Source: Salinimicrobium sp050750585 (lineage in GTDB: Bacteria; Bacteroidota; Bacteroidia; Flavobacteriales; Flavobacteriaceae). From it: a stretch of 64,000 bases of DNA. Positions 9,315 to 17,416 of this stretch are shown piece by piece (positions within the stretch are counted from its first letter, which is position 1; each line of letters opens with the position of its first letter). A program made the translations under genes and the position numbers. Location of the stretch: contig NZ_JBOJLM010000001.1 of assembly GCF_050750585.1 (NCBI RefSeq), positions 62,001 through 126,000 of the forward strand. The letters run 5' to 3'. The notes below the pieces were generated by a model, which saw nothing but the letters and a program-made list of their open reading frames with translations, had not been told where the DNA came from and ran no database searches.

Positions 9315-9935
9315 ATGAAATCTTATCTCGTTATCTTCTTCTTCATATTATCTCTTTCGGCAAGTGCGCAGAAGGTGACGCAGGATGTTTTAGCTTCAGC
9401 TCACCTTGACAAAATCGTTTTGTCAAGTGACGAGATTTACAGGATCAATATTAAAGCAAGCACTACAGAAGAGATCCAGATTAAGACCAAAACCGAAGGA
9501 GAATACTTCAACCAGATTAGTCTCGATACCAAACTTGAAGGCAATACTCTTCTTTTGAGCTCCCGCTACAGGGAAATTTTGCAGAGTGGCTATGACAAAT
9601 TGAGTGCGCATAAAGTTTTTTCTATGGAAGTAGACCTGGAAATACCTGAAGGCATGGTGCTGCAGATAACTTCTAACACAGCCAGTGTCTATCTTTCGGG
9701 CAGGTATAAGTCGGTATTTATTGAGCTGAAGAATGGCTCCTGTTACCTTAGCGATTTCAGCGGGGAAGCAGTGATCAATACTTATGACGGTAACATCCTG
9801 GGAACGGTGAGCAAGGTGAATGTGGAGGCGAAAACAAGGCATGGCACTGTGAATTTACCACAAGTTCCCGATGGAATTCACAATATGGTATTAACCAGTA
9901 TTAACGGGGATATAAAGCTTACTGAAACTAAATAA
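9315..9935 (+). CDS. Secreted DUF4097-like beta-repeat protein
   Basis: 206 residues with a signal peptide ending near SASAQ. The rest is short alternating strands with phrases such as VYLSGRYKSVFIELKNGSCYL and GTVNLPQVPDG, resembling the right-handed beta-helix adhesin-like DUF4097 family. The role is unknown; in related bacteria such proteins often sit near stress or envelope genes. I chose ATG 9315 because it opens directly on the signal peptide. An in-frame start at 9282 would add residues encoded by the preceding terminator. lspA follows 34 bases downstream and may be co-transcribed. Confidence 0.65.
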   Translation: MKSYLVIFFFILSLSASAQKVTQDVLASAHLDKIVLSSDEIYRINIKASTTEEIQIKTKTEGEYFNQISLDTKLEGNTLLLSSRYREILQSGYDKLSAHKVFSMEVDLEIPEGMVLQITSNTASVYLSGRYKSVFIELKNGSCYLSDFSGEAVINTYDGNILGTVSKVNVEAKTRHGTVNLPQVPDGIHNMVLTSINGDIKLTETK

Positions 9936-9969
9936 TATTAGTATTTTTACTCCGTTTAAAAAACTCCCG

Positions 9970-10605
9970 ATGTCCTTAAAACAAGCTTCTGCTCTTATAG
10001 TTGTGATCCTCTTAATTGATCAGGTTTCAAAATTCTATATTAAAACCCACTTTATGTTGGGAGATGAAATAAGGGTTTTTGACTGGTTCAGGATTCTTTT
10101 TGTGGAGAATAAAGGCATGGCGTGGGGCGCCCAGATTCCCGGCGAGTATGGGAAGTTACTGCTTACCACCTTCCGGTTAATTGCGGTACCGTTTATTGGC
10201 TACTGGTTATGGGATTCGGTGAGAAAAAATGGATCAAGTACTCTTATTACTGCCATAGCTTTGATCTTTGCAGGTGCCGTGGGTAATATTATAGATTCAG
10301 TTTTTTATGGAGTGATCTTCGAGCACAGCTACAATCAGGTAGCCGATTTTATGCCCGAAGCGGGAGGTTATGCTCCCCTGTTGTACGGTCATGTTGTAGA
10401 TATGCTGTATTTCCCTCTCTGGTCTGGTTACCTTCCGGAGTGGCTTCCAATTTGGGGAGGTGAGTATTTTACCTTTTTTGAGCCTGTATTCAACATCGCC
10501 GACTCTGCCATTACTGTAGGATTTTTCCTATTGATCATCTTTAACAAGAAGGTTTTTCCGCAGGAGAAAAAAGAGCAGGAACAGTCTAAAGAAACCGTTA
10601 GTTAA
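9970..10605 (+). CDS. lspA: Lipoprotein signal peptidase (signal peptidase II)
   Basis: Inner-membrane aspartyl protease that removes signal peptides from prolipoproteins after lipidation. Four membrane segments are visible. The two catalytic aspartates lie in GNIIDSVFYG (near residue 108) and FNIADSAITVG (near residue 177). At 211 residues it is longer than the enterobacterial enzyme because of an extra loop before the last helix, which is usual in Bacteroidota. It suits a genome rich in lipoproteins; at least six lie in this window. Its TAA is shared with the stop codon of the converging response regulator. Confidence 0.96.
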   Translation: MSLKQASALIVVILLIDQVSKFYIKTHFMLGDEIRVFDWFRILFVENKGMAWGAQIPGEYGKLLLTTFRLIAVPFIGYWLWDSVRKNGSSTLITAIALIFAGAVGNIIDSVFYGVIFEHSYNQVADFMPEAGGYAPLLYGHVVDMLYFPLWSGYLPEWLPIWGGEYFTFFEPVFNIADSAITVGFFLLIIFNKKVFPQEKKEQEQSKETVS

Positions 10606-11015
10606 GCGACGTCCTGATCAAAGATCTTTTCAAATTGTTTTAGCTCAATGGGCTTGATCAGGTAATCTGTAACCAGGTTAAAGGATTTTGCCCTTTGCAG
10701 GTCCCTGGGATCTATTGAAGAACTCACTACGTAAAGTGTGATCTTCTTATTGAAGTTGTTTTTAATTTTTACGAATTCACTTAGAAATTCCCAGCCGTCC
10801 ATCACCGGCATATTGAGATCTAGAAAAATGATATCGGGAAGCCTGTTTTCACTTATGTTCCCGAGAATAGCTTTAAAATAATCAAGAGCTTCTTTGCCAT
10901 TTTTGAAGATGATGAGGTTTTGCGAAAGCTTCTTGATCTCAATGATCTTCTTTACCAGATTGACGTAGATCCTGTCATCATCTATAATGCACGCAAGTTC
11001 TATTGGCTGGTCCAT
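10602..11015 (-). CDS. CheY-like single-domain response regulator
   Basis: 137 residues forming a receiver domain only. The acidic pocket is IDDD at 11-14, the phosphoacceptor Asp is at 66 in FLDLNMPVMDG, the switch Ser is in VSSS at 98-100, and the conserved Lys is 121 in YLIKPI. There is no output domain, so it probably relays the signal by protein contact. It begins three bases after the histidine kinase stop, so kinase and regulator form one operon. Its stop overlaps the lspA stop tail to tail by four bases. A lone CATTTTTG arm of the dispersed palindrome lies inside (10898-10905). Confidence 0.93.
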   Translation of the reverse strand: MDQPIELACIIDDDRIYVNLVKKIIEIKKLSQNLIIFKNGKEALDYFKAILGNISENRLPDIIFLDLNMPVMDGWEFLSEFVKIKNNFNKKITLYVVSSSIDPRDLQRAKSFNLVTDYLIKPIELKQFEKIFDQDVA

Positions 11016-11018
11016 AGA

Positions 11019-12470
11019 TTAGAATGTAATTTTAAAAGTGGTGCCAATATTCACTGTGCTGGTAACTGAAATTTTTCCACCCATGGTTTCTACCTGATTT
11101 TTGGTAATAAATAAGCCTATTCCGTTTGCTTCGGGATGCCGGTGGAAGGTTTTGTACATTCCGAACATTTTGTCCCCGTGCTCATCAAGATCAATTCCCA
11201 TCCCGTTGTCGCTTATCTCAAGAATGTTTTCTCCATTCTCTTTGTAGGTCTGGATAAAGATGACCGGTTTTCGGCCCTCGAACCTGTACTTTATGGCATT
11301 TGTAATCAAATTTAGCAAAATACTTTCCAGATATTCCGGAATGTAATTTATTTCGTTCAACTGATTAAATTCGGCGATGATCTCCGCATTTTCTCTCTTG
11401 ATAAGAGAATGGGCAGAGGCAATAACCACATCGAGAGCATCCTTAAATTTCACCACCCGGCGTTCTTTTTTAAGGTTGTTCTGTTTTGTGACTATTGTGT
11501 TGAGGTCAACAATCGCCTTTTCGAGATTTTTTGAAATGTCATTTACATTGATAAGCAGGTCAAGCTTATCTTCAGCAGTTTTTGACTCTTCAAGAAGTTG
11601 AGAGATGAGGCTTAGATTACTGCTATGGCAGCGTAGCTGGTGAGATACAATATGTGCAAAATTGAATAATCTGGAATTTTGGGATGCTATAATATCCAGG
11701 GAATTTTGAAGGTTCAATTCGTTGGTCTTCTGCTCATCTATATCCTGAAATACCCCGCGAATCCCAATGATTTCCTGGTCGTTATTGTAAACCGGCTTGC
11801 CAGTGGCCCTCACCCAGAACTCCCTGTTGTGAAGGGTGCGCATTTTTATCTCCACCTTGAAAGGGATCCCATATTTTGAACATTTATGGAACATGTTCGT
11901 TACTTTCTCCCGGTGATCTTCGGCATAGAAACGCATTTTATCTTCGGGCTTGGGCTCATGATCTAAAGGGCAGTCTAAAATCTTTTTCGTTACATTATCC
12001 CAGTAAACAGCGCCCGAAGTCACATCGTAATACCAGCCACCCGTAGAGGTCATTTCGGCAGTTTCGCGATAGTAGAAGAAATTTTCTTCAATGGTGTATT
12101 CGTCTCTCTTGGCCTGGTGAATGTTCACGAACAGGAGTATGGCTGTATCGCCAAAAGCACCTTCGTCGCTCTTTAAATTCCTGCATTCAAACCAACGGTA
12201 TTTTCCGTTCTCCAGCTTGATGCGGACTTCAGCATTAAAGGGTTTAGAATGAGTGGTAAGATCTTCAAAATGCTCCCTGAAGTCATACCGGTAATCTTTG
12301 TGTAGAATGTTATTGAGAAAGTACTCAAAATGGTCACCTCCTGTATCTGGATCTCCTACGAGATGATTGAAGTGAGGAGACCAGGAAATCTTTTTCGAGA
12401 AGACATTGATTTTCCAATAAGCAACATCAAAGTCTTCTAAAATACTGTTTAACTGGAGATCGTTGAGCAT
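11019..12470 (-). CDS. PAS-domain sensor histidine kinase
   Basis: 483 residues with no signal peptide or membrane helices, so it is probably a cytoplasmic sensor. Two PAS-type domains (about 8-115 and 135-250) end in phrases typical of PAC motifs (RGVFQDIDEQK). The phosphoacceptor is His277 in IVSHQLR. The ATPase domain has N box LLNLITNAIKY, G1 ISDNGMGID and G2 GIGLFITKNQVETMGG. It is followed at once by the CheY-like regulator, its likely partner. The stimulus cannot be told from the sequence; no haem or flavin site is evident. Confidence 0.93.
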   Translation of the reverse strand: MLNDLQLNSILEDFDVAYWKINVFSKKISWSPHFNHLVGDPDTGGDHFEYFLNNILHKDYRYDFREHFEDLTTHSKPFNAEVRIKLENGKYRWFECRNLKSDEGAFGDTAILLFVNIHQAKRDEYTIEENFFYYRETAEMTSTGGWYYDVTSGAVYWDNVTKKILDCPLDHEPKPEDKMRFYAEDHREKVTNMFHKCSKYGIPFKVEIKMRTLHNREFWVRATGKPVYNNDQEIIGIRGVFQDIDEQKTNELNLQNSLDIIASQNSRLFNFAHIVSHQLRCHSSNLSLISQLLEESKTAEDKLDLLINVNDISKNLEKAIVDLNTIVTKQNNLKKERRVVKFKDALDVVIASAHSLIKRENAEIIAEFNQLNEINYIPEYLESILLNLITNAIKYRFEGRKPVIFIQTYKENGENILEISDNGMGIDLDEHGDKMFGMYKTFHRHPEANGIGLFITKNQVETMGGKISVTSTVNIGTTFKITF

Positions 12471-12518
12471 TAAAATTCCAATAAGGGAGGTAATAAATGT
12501 AATTGAAAACCAGTAGGT

Positions 12519-13091
12519 TTACAAATTTTTGAAATTATATATTTTGTCGGGAGTTACGCAGTAGTCCAATGGAACGTCATGTTCGTTAATTTCTTCAATC
12601 TCTTCTTCAGCCGGAAATAACGATAATCCTACTTTTACTACTTCTTTTGTGCAAAGCGAAAGAAACCTGTCGTAGAACCCTTTTCCGTAGCCTATTCGGT
12701 TGCCTTTTTTGTCGAAAACCAGTAGCGGAATAAAAACCACATCAATCTTTGTCGCAGGAATCTCAATGCCATCTACGGGCTCCGGAATTCCCCAGTCGTT
12801 AACTTTAATAACGGTGGAGTCTGTGAGCAGGTAATTTGTTAGAGAGCCACTTTTGAAATCTGACTTTGAGAGTACGATATTCTTATCCTTGCCCTGCAGG
12901 ATGTGTAAAATGAGCTGTGTATCAACTTCTTTTTTTTCTGAAATGCTCAGAAACAGGTGGTAATAAGAAAAGTTCCAGATAGGAAGATCCAGGAGGCGAT
13001 TGGCGATCTCCAGGCTGCCTTCTTCAATATGTTCCGGGGTGAGGGAGTCTCTTAGTTCTTTGTACTCAAGCCGAAGCTGTTTCTTGTTCAT
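12519..13091 (-). CDS. 5-formyltetrahydrofolate cyclo-ligase
   Basis: Converts 5-formyl-THF to 5,10-methenyl-THF with ATP, recycling a folate storage form. 190 residues beginning MNKKQLRLEYKELRD, as family members do. The ATP and substrate region IGYGKGFYDRFLS is intact near the C-terminus. I use ATG 13091; an upstream in-frame start would add a tail unlike the family. The frame overlaps the end of the deacylase gene by 26 bases, so it is the last gene of the rimK operon. The metabolic link to the other three genes is not obvious. Confidence 0.92.
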   Translation of the reverse strand: MNKKQLRLEYKELRDSLTPEHIEEGSLEIANRLLDLPIWNFSYYHLFLSISEKKEVDTQLILHILQGKDKNIVLSKSDFKSGSLTNYLLTDSTVIKVNDWGIPEPVDGIEIPATKIDVVFIPLLVFDKKGNRIGYGKGFYDRFLSLCTKEVVKVGLSLFPAEEEIEEINEHDVPLDYCVTPDKIYNFKNL

Positions 13092-14067
13092 ATGATTCTT
13101 TTGAAAGAGAAATATGGAAAATGGCATCCCCCTGGTAAACAATGGGCGATTCATTCACATTAATAATGTAACCTGTATTTGGAGCTTTTACTTTGTGCCT
13201 CAGCTTTCCGTAAGGGTCGGTAATAGTAGCAATATATTCACCTTTTTCCACGTGTTTGCCGCAGGGTATCTTTACATGTAGAAGGCCACTATATTTTGCC
13301 CTCATCCAGCTGCTGTATTCTATGATAATTGTTTCTCCTGTAGGATCGGGTACATCGAATTTTGGCTTGAGCATTTCAAAATGATCCAGAATGCGCATCA
13401 CACCTTCTACTCCCTGTTTTGCAATGGTTTTGTTGCTGTCCTGAGATTTTCCTCCTTCAAAGAGAAGCACCGGTTTGCCCTGTTTTGCACAGGTTTCCCG
13501 GTAAGATTTGGTAATGGTCTTGGAGATGATCGTAAAAGGAGCATTAAAGATCCTGGCGTAATGCATGGCCATTTCCTCCCCTTTTTTTATTCGAATTTGA
13601 GCTGCGTTAAAACGACTTGCCCCACCGGTATGGAAGTCCATACAAAAATCGGCTACCGGCAGTATCTTTTGTACAAACTGATAGGCAAAACGACTCGCCA
13701 AAGAGCCATTTTTGGAACCCGGGAAAACCCTGTTAAGATCGCGCCCATCAGGAAATTCGCGTGCCATGTTTAAAAATCCGAAGACATTTAGAATGGGAAT
13801 ACAAATAACGGTGCCCCTGGCAGGTTTGTTTATTTCCTTTACAATAAGCTGGCGCACCACCTCTACGCCATTGATCTCATCACCATGGATACCCGCTGTA
13901 ATAAGTACCACCGGCCCCGGTTTTTTTGACCTTTCAATAATAATTGGCACTTCTACATGGGTAGTGGTGTAGAGTTTTGCCATGTTAAAGTTAATCGTTG
14001 CACTTTTACCGGGAGGTACTCTTTTCCCTAAGATCTCAAGAACATTGTTCTCATCTATAGATGCCAT
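13066..14067 (-). CDS. Succinylglutamate desuccinylase/aspartoacylase-family zinc hydrolase
   Basis: 333 residues of the AstE/AspA branch of M14-like zinc carboxypeptidases. Metal-site phrases are TAGIHGDEINGVEVVR (His and Glu) and MDFHTGG (His). An extra C-terminal domain resembling a biotinyl-like barrel carries HVEKGEYIATITDPYGKLRHKVKAP. It starts three bases after rimK, in a conserved arrangement with a retropepsin-like protease. In that setting, removal of glutamate or an acyl group from a RimK product is an attractive guess, but the substrate is unknown. A lone CATTTTTG arm sits in the frame at 13707-13714. Confidence 0.88.
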   Translation of the reverse strand: MASIDENNVLEILGKRVPPGKSATINFNMAKLYTTTHVEVPIIIERSKKPGPVVLITAGIHGDEINGVEVVRQLIVKEINKPARGTVICIPILNVFGFLNMAREFPDGRDLNRVFPGSKNGSLASRFAYQFVQKILPVADFCMDFHTGGASRFNAAQIRIKKGEEMAMHYARIFNAPFTIISKTITKSYRETCAKQGKPVLLFEGGKSQDSNKTIAKQGVEGVMRILDHFEMLKPKFDVPDPTGETIIIEYSSWMRAKYSGLLHVKIPCGKHVEKGEYIATITDPYGKLRHKVKAPNTGYIINVNESPIVYQGDAIFHISLSKESYEQETASA

Positions 14068-14070
14068 ACA

Positions 14071-14943
14071 CTAAACATTTCGCTCAATATAACGAATAAT
14101 GGTTTTAGCTATATCTTTTCCAGTGGCTTCTTCTATACCTTCGAGCCCTGGAGAAGAGTTTACTTCAAGAATAAGCGGCCCGCGGGAGCTTTGAAGCATG
14201 TCTACTCCGGCAACACCCAGTCCCATTGCTTTGGCTGCTTTAATGGCTGCGTTCTCTTCGTCGTCTGTAAGCTGAATGATACTTGCAGTACCGCCACGGT
14301 GAAGGTTAGAACGGAATTCCCCTTCTTTTCCCTGTCTCTTCATGGCGCCCACTACATGACCATCCACAACAAACGCCCTAATATCGGCACCACCGGCTTC
14401 CTTTATGAACTCCTGTACAATTACCCTTGCCTGCAGCCCGTTAAAAGCTTCAATGACCGATTCGGCTGCATTTTTTGTTTCAGCAAGAACAACTCCGAGA
14501 CCTTGTGTTCCTTCAAGCAGTTTAATAATTAAGGGTGCTCCGCCCACATGATCTATCACTTCCCCAACATCTTTAGAATAATTGGTGAACACAGTTTTGG
14601 GAAGCCCAAGACGGGCGCGGGAAAGTACCTGCAGGCTTCTCAGTTTATCGCGGCTCCTTACCAGAGACTGTGATTCGGTAGTAGAGAATACGCCCATCAT
14701 CTCAAATTGACGTACCACTGCCGTACCGTAAAAAGTAACCGAGGCTCCAATTCGTGGAATTACCGCATCGGCGTCTTCAATATGTCGCCCTTTGTAGTAT
14801 ATACTCGGGTGTTTCTTTTCAATAATAAGGTCACACTTGAGAGGATCAATGATCTCAACGTCGTGATGTCTTTTTTTAGCTGCCTCTACAAGTCGCTGTG
14901 TAGAGTACAGGCTACTATTCCTGGAAAGGATCTTTATATTCAT
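14071..14943 (-). CDS. rimK: RimK-type ATP-grasp glutamate ligase
   Basis: 290 residues. RimK adds glutamates to the C-terminus of ribosomal protein S6 and can make poly-glutamate. The ATP-grasp pattern is clear: PLIIKLLEGTQGLGVVLAET, VQEFIKEAGGADIRAFVVD, and metal-binding LEVNSSPGLEGIE near the end. The N-terminal RSRDKLRSLQVLSRARLGLPKT segment is also typical. It overlaps the preceding protease gene by four bases. Length and motifs match the E. coli enzyme. Whether S6 is the true substrate here cannot be told. Confidence 0.95.
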   Translation of the reverse strand: MNIKILSRNSSLYSTQRLVEAAKKRHHDVEIIDPLKCDLIIEKKHPSIYYKGRHIEDADAVIPRIGASVTFYGTAVVRQFEMMGVFSTTESQSLVRSRDKLRSLQVLSRARLGLPKTVFTNYSKDVGEVIDHVGGAPLIIKLLEGTQGLGVVLAETKNAAESVIEAFNGLQARVIVQEFIKEAGGADIRAFVVDGHVVGAMKRQGKEGEFRSNLHRGGTASIIQLTDDEENAAIKAAKAMGLGVAGVDMLQSSRGPLILEVNSSPGLEGIEEATGKDIAKTIIRYIERNV

Positions 14944-15365
14944 TCTTGTTTCTTCTTATGAGACAGATCGTAATACTCGGTATCTACGATATATTTTCTT
15001 GTTATAAATTTACGGCCCAAAAGTACGGGAAATCTCATCTCCTGCCGTGCCGAAAGGGACAGGGAAATTTTCCGGGTCTTTCCAAACAGGGTGATCGTGG
15101 TCTGGATTTGATATCGTTTTTGAACTATGCCATTGCTGCTTTTTACAAAGACGATGTCGTAATCTTTAAACCTATACGTCCTGCCGTTATACAGGGGGTG
15201 TTCTTCATCTAAAAAAGTGCATTTAAGCACTCCTTTTTCTTCAACGATGTGGTCGCAATGAATTGATGAGGTATAGGCTCCTGTATCTACCTTAACTGCT
15301 ATGTCTTCGAGGTGTAGATCGGGAAAATCTGCCTTGTCAAAACGGCCAATGGTAATTTTTTCCAT
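14940..15365 (-). CDS. Retropepsin-like 'ATP-dependent zinc protease' family (RimB-like)
   Basis: 141 residues. It carries the aspartyl-protease-like signature VDTGAYTSSIHCDHI near residue 27 and LGRKFITRKYIVDTEYY near the end, as in the family historically labelled ATP-dependent zinc protease (RimB in Pseudomonas). It is the first gene of the operon with rimK (four-base overlap). From the pseudomonad rimABK work I recall RimB as trimming or modulating RimK-modified S6; by context the same pairing is likely here. Confidence 0.85.
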   Translation of the reverse strand: MEKITIGRFDKADFPDLHLEDIAVKVDTGAYTSSIHCDHIVEEKGVLKCTFLDEEHPLYNGRTYRFKDYDIVFVKSSNGIVQKRYQIQTTITLFGKTRKISLSLSARQEMRFPVLLGRKFITRKYIVDTEYYDLSHKKKQE

Positions 15366-15616
15366 GAACGCAAGGTACTAAAAGCAGATTTTTAAAATCT
15401 TAACTATTTCTGAAAATATATTAAGCTGAAAATGAAGTAACTCCCCATCCGTTTTATGCTTCGGAAGTCACTTTAAACCCTCTTTATGATTCCGGTTTCT
15501 TCCGAAGTAATCCTTCTTTTTGACATTTTTGACACCTGAAGCTTCAGAAGAAATTTTTAACACTATACACCCGAAGCTATCCAAAAAGGCAAATTCTAAT
15601 ATTTTACCTTTGAAGC
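15366..15616. other. Divergent intergenic region before uvrC
   Basis: Separates the rim operon from uvrC. It holds an inverted pair CTTCGGAAG and CTTCCGAAG about 30 bases apart (near 15462 and 15503), a half-copy of the dispersed palindrome (CATTTTTG at 15524-15531) and a short CTGAAGCTTCAG palindrome. The uvrC -7 box lies at its right end. No gene is seen. Confidence 0.5.
15605..15612 (+). promoter_or_regulatory. -7 box of uvrC, implying a near-leaderless transcript
   Basis: TACCTTTG is a perfect TAnnTTTG match only four bases before the uvrC ATG. If used, transcription would start at or beside the start codon. No good -33 box was identified. Confidence 0.4.
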
Positions 15617-17416
15617 ATGGAGGAAAATAAGCTGGAAGTACAATTAAAAACCCTCCCCGAAAATCCGGGAGTCTACCAGTACTTTGACAAAAACGGAAGG
15701 ATCCTTTACGTGGGAAAAGCTAAAAACCTCAAAAAAAGGGTCACTTCATACTTTACCAAGAACAATGACAGCCATCGCATTCGCGTGATGGTGAAAAAAA
15801 TCCATGAGATAAGGCATATCGTGGTTTCTTCGGAAACCGATGCGCTTCTCCTGGAAAATAACCTCATTAAGAAGCACCAGCCGCGCTTCAACGTAATGTT
15901 GAAAGACGATAAGACTTACCCGTGGATATGCATAAAAAATGAGAGATTTCCGAGGGTTTTTGCTACCCGCCGGTTAGTTAAGGATGGCAGTGAATACTAC
16001 GGCCCTTTTACCAGTTTCAAGACCATCCACACGCTTATGGATTTGATTAAGGGCGTTTATCCTCTTCGCACCTGCAACTATGATCTTGCTGAAGATAAAA
16101 TAAGGAACGGGAAGTACAAGGTGTGCCTGGAGTACCATCTTGGGAACTGCATGGGGCCTTGTGAAGCTTATGAAGCTGAAGCAGAGTACCAGAAAAAGAT
16201 TGACGCAATACGCCAAATCGTCAAAGGGAATTTTAAGGACTCTTTACAGCAGTTTAGGCAGCAAATGAAAGACCACGCCGAAAAAATGGAATTTGAGGAG
16301 GCACAAAAAATCAAGACAAAAATTGACATTTTAGAGAACTATCAGGCGAAGTCTACGGTGGTGAACCCAAAGATCAATAATGTAGATGTGTTTTCAATTG
16401 TGAGCGATGAGGGGTATGGCTATGTGAACTTTTTGCAGTTGTCACATGGGGCCATTATAAGGTCTCATACTATAGAAATGAAGAAGAAGCTCAGCGAGAC
16501 AGATCAGGAGCTACTGGAGCTGGGCATCACCGAGATCAGGCAAAGGTTCAATTCTCTCACCCGTGAAATATATGTTCCTTTTAAGGTTGATGTGGGTGAA
16601 GAAATTAAGGTGACTGTACCCGTCCTGGGAGATAAAAAACAAATTGTCGATCTCTCTACAAGAAATGCAAAATACTTTAGGCAGGAACGCTTCAAGCAAA
16701 TGAAGATCGTAGATCCAGACCGTCATGTTAATCGGATTATGGCCCAGATGAAACAGGATCTCAGGCTAAACGAGGAGCCAAGGCATATTGAATGTTTTGA
16801 CAACTCAAACATCCAGGGGAGTAATCCTGTGGCAGCCTGTGTGGTCTTTAAAGATGGTAAGGCCAGTAAAAAAGATTACCGCAAATTCAATATTAAAACT
16901 GTTGAGGGGCCTAACGATTTTGCTTCTATGGAAGAAGTGGTCTTCAGGCGGTACCGCAGACTTCTTGAAGAAGGTGAACCTTTGCCGCAGCTGGTGATAG
17001 TTGACGGTGGGAAAGGCCAGTTATCTTCGGGCGTAAAAGCTTTGGAGACACTCGGGCTAAGAGGAAAGATCGCCATTATTGGAATAGCAAAAAGGCTCGA
17101 GGAAATTTTTTATCCGGGAGATTCTATTCCTTTATACCTCGATAAAAAATCGGAAACCCTTAAGATCATTCAGCAGTTGAGGAATGAGGCGCACCGGTTT
17201 GGTATTACCTTTCACAGGCAAAAGCGCAGCAGTGTTGCCCTTAACACCGAACTTGAAGAGATTCCGGGAATTGGAGAAAAGACCGTGGTAGAGTTGCTCA
17301 AAAATTTCAGGTCTGTAAAAAGAGTGAAAGAAGCGTCGATAGAAAGTTTATCTTCGGTCATTGGGAAATCTAAGGCCACGCTGATCTATCAATTTTACCA
17401 TTCAGAAAATGACTAA
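15617..17416 (+). CDS. uvrC: UvrABC excinuclease subunit C
   Basis: 599 residues. It makes both incisions in nucleotide excision repair. The N-terminal GIY-YIG nuclease domain reads PGVYQYFDKNGRILYVGKAK. A UvrB-binding UVR motif lies around EKMEFEEAQKIKTKID. The RNase H-like endonuclease domain has ECFDNSNIQGSNPVAA and LVIVDGGKGQLS with catalytic Asps, and the end carries a helix-hairpin-helix (EEIPGIGEKTVVELL). All parts are intact. The stop overlaps the start of the patatin gene by eight bases, so they share a transcript. Confidence 0.97.
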   Translation: MEENKLEVQLKTLPENPGVYQYFDKNGRILYVGKAKNLKKRVTSYFTKNNDSHRIRVMVKKIHEIRHIVVSSETDALLLENNLIKKHQPRFNVMLKDDKTYPWICIKNERFPRVFATRRLVKDGSEYYGPFTSFKTIHTLMDLIKGVYPLRTCNYDLAEDKIRNGKYKVCLEYHLGNCMGPCEAYEAEAEYQKKIDAIRQIVKGNFKDSLQQFRQQMKDHAEKMEFEEAQKIKTKIDILENYQAKSTVVNPKINNVDVFSIVSDEGYGYVNFLQLSHGAIIRSHTIEMKKKLSETDQELLELGITEIRQRFNSLTREIYVPFKVDVGEEIKVTVPVLGDKKQIVDLSTRNAKYFRQERFKQMKIVDPDRHVNRIMAQMKQDLRLNEEPRHIECFDNSNIQGSNPVAACVVFKDGKASKKDYRKFNIKTVEGPNDFASMEEVVFRRYRRLLEEGEPLPQLVIVDGGKGQLSSGVKALETLGLRGKIAIIGIAKRLEEIFYPGDSIPLYLDKKSETLKIIQQLRNEAHRFGITFHRQKRSSVALNTELEEIPGIGEKTVVELLKNFRSVKRVKEASIESLSSVIGKSKATLIYQFYHSEND

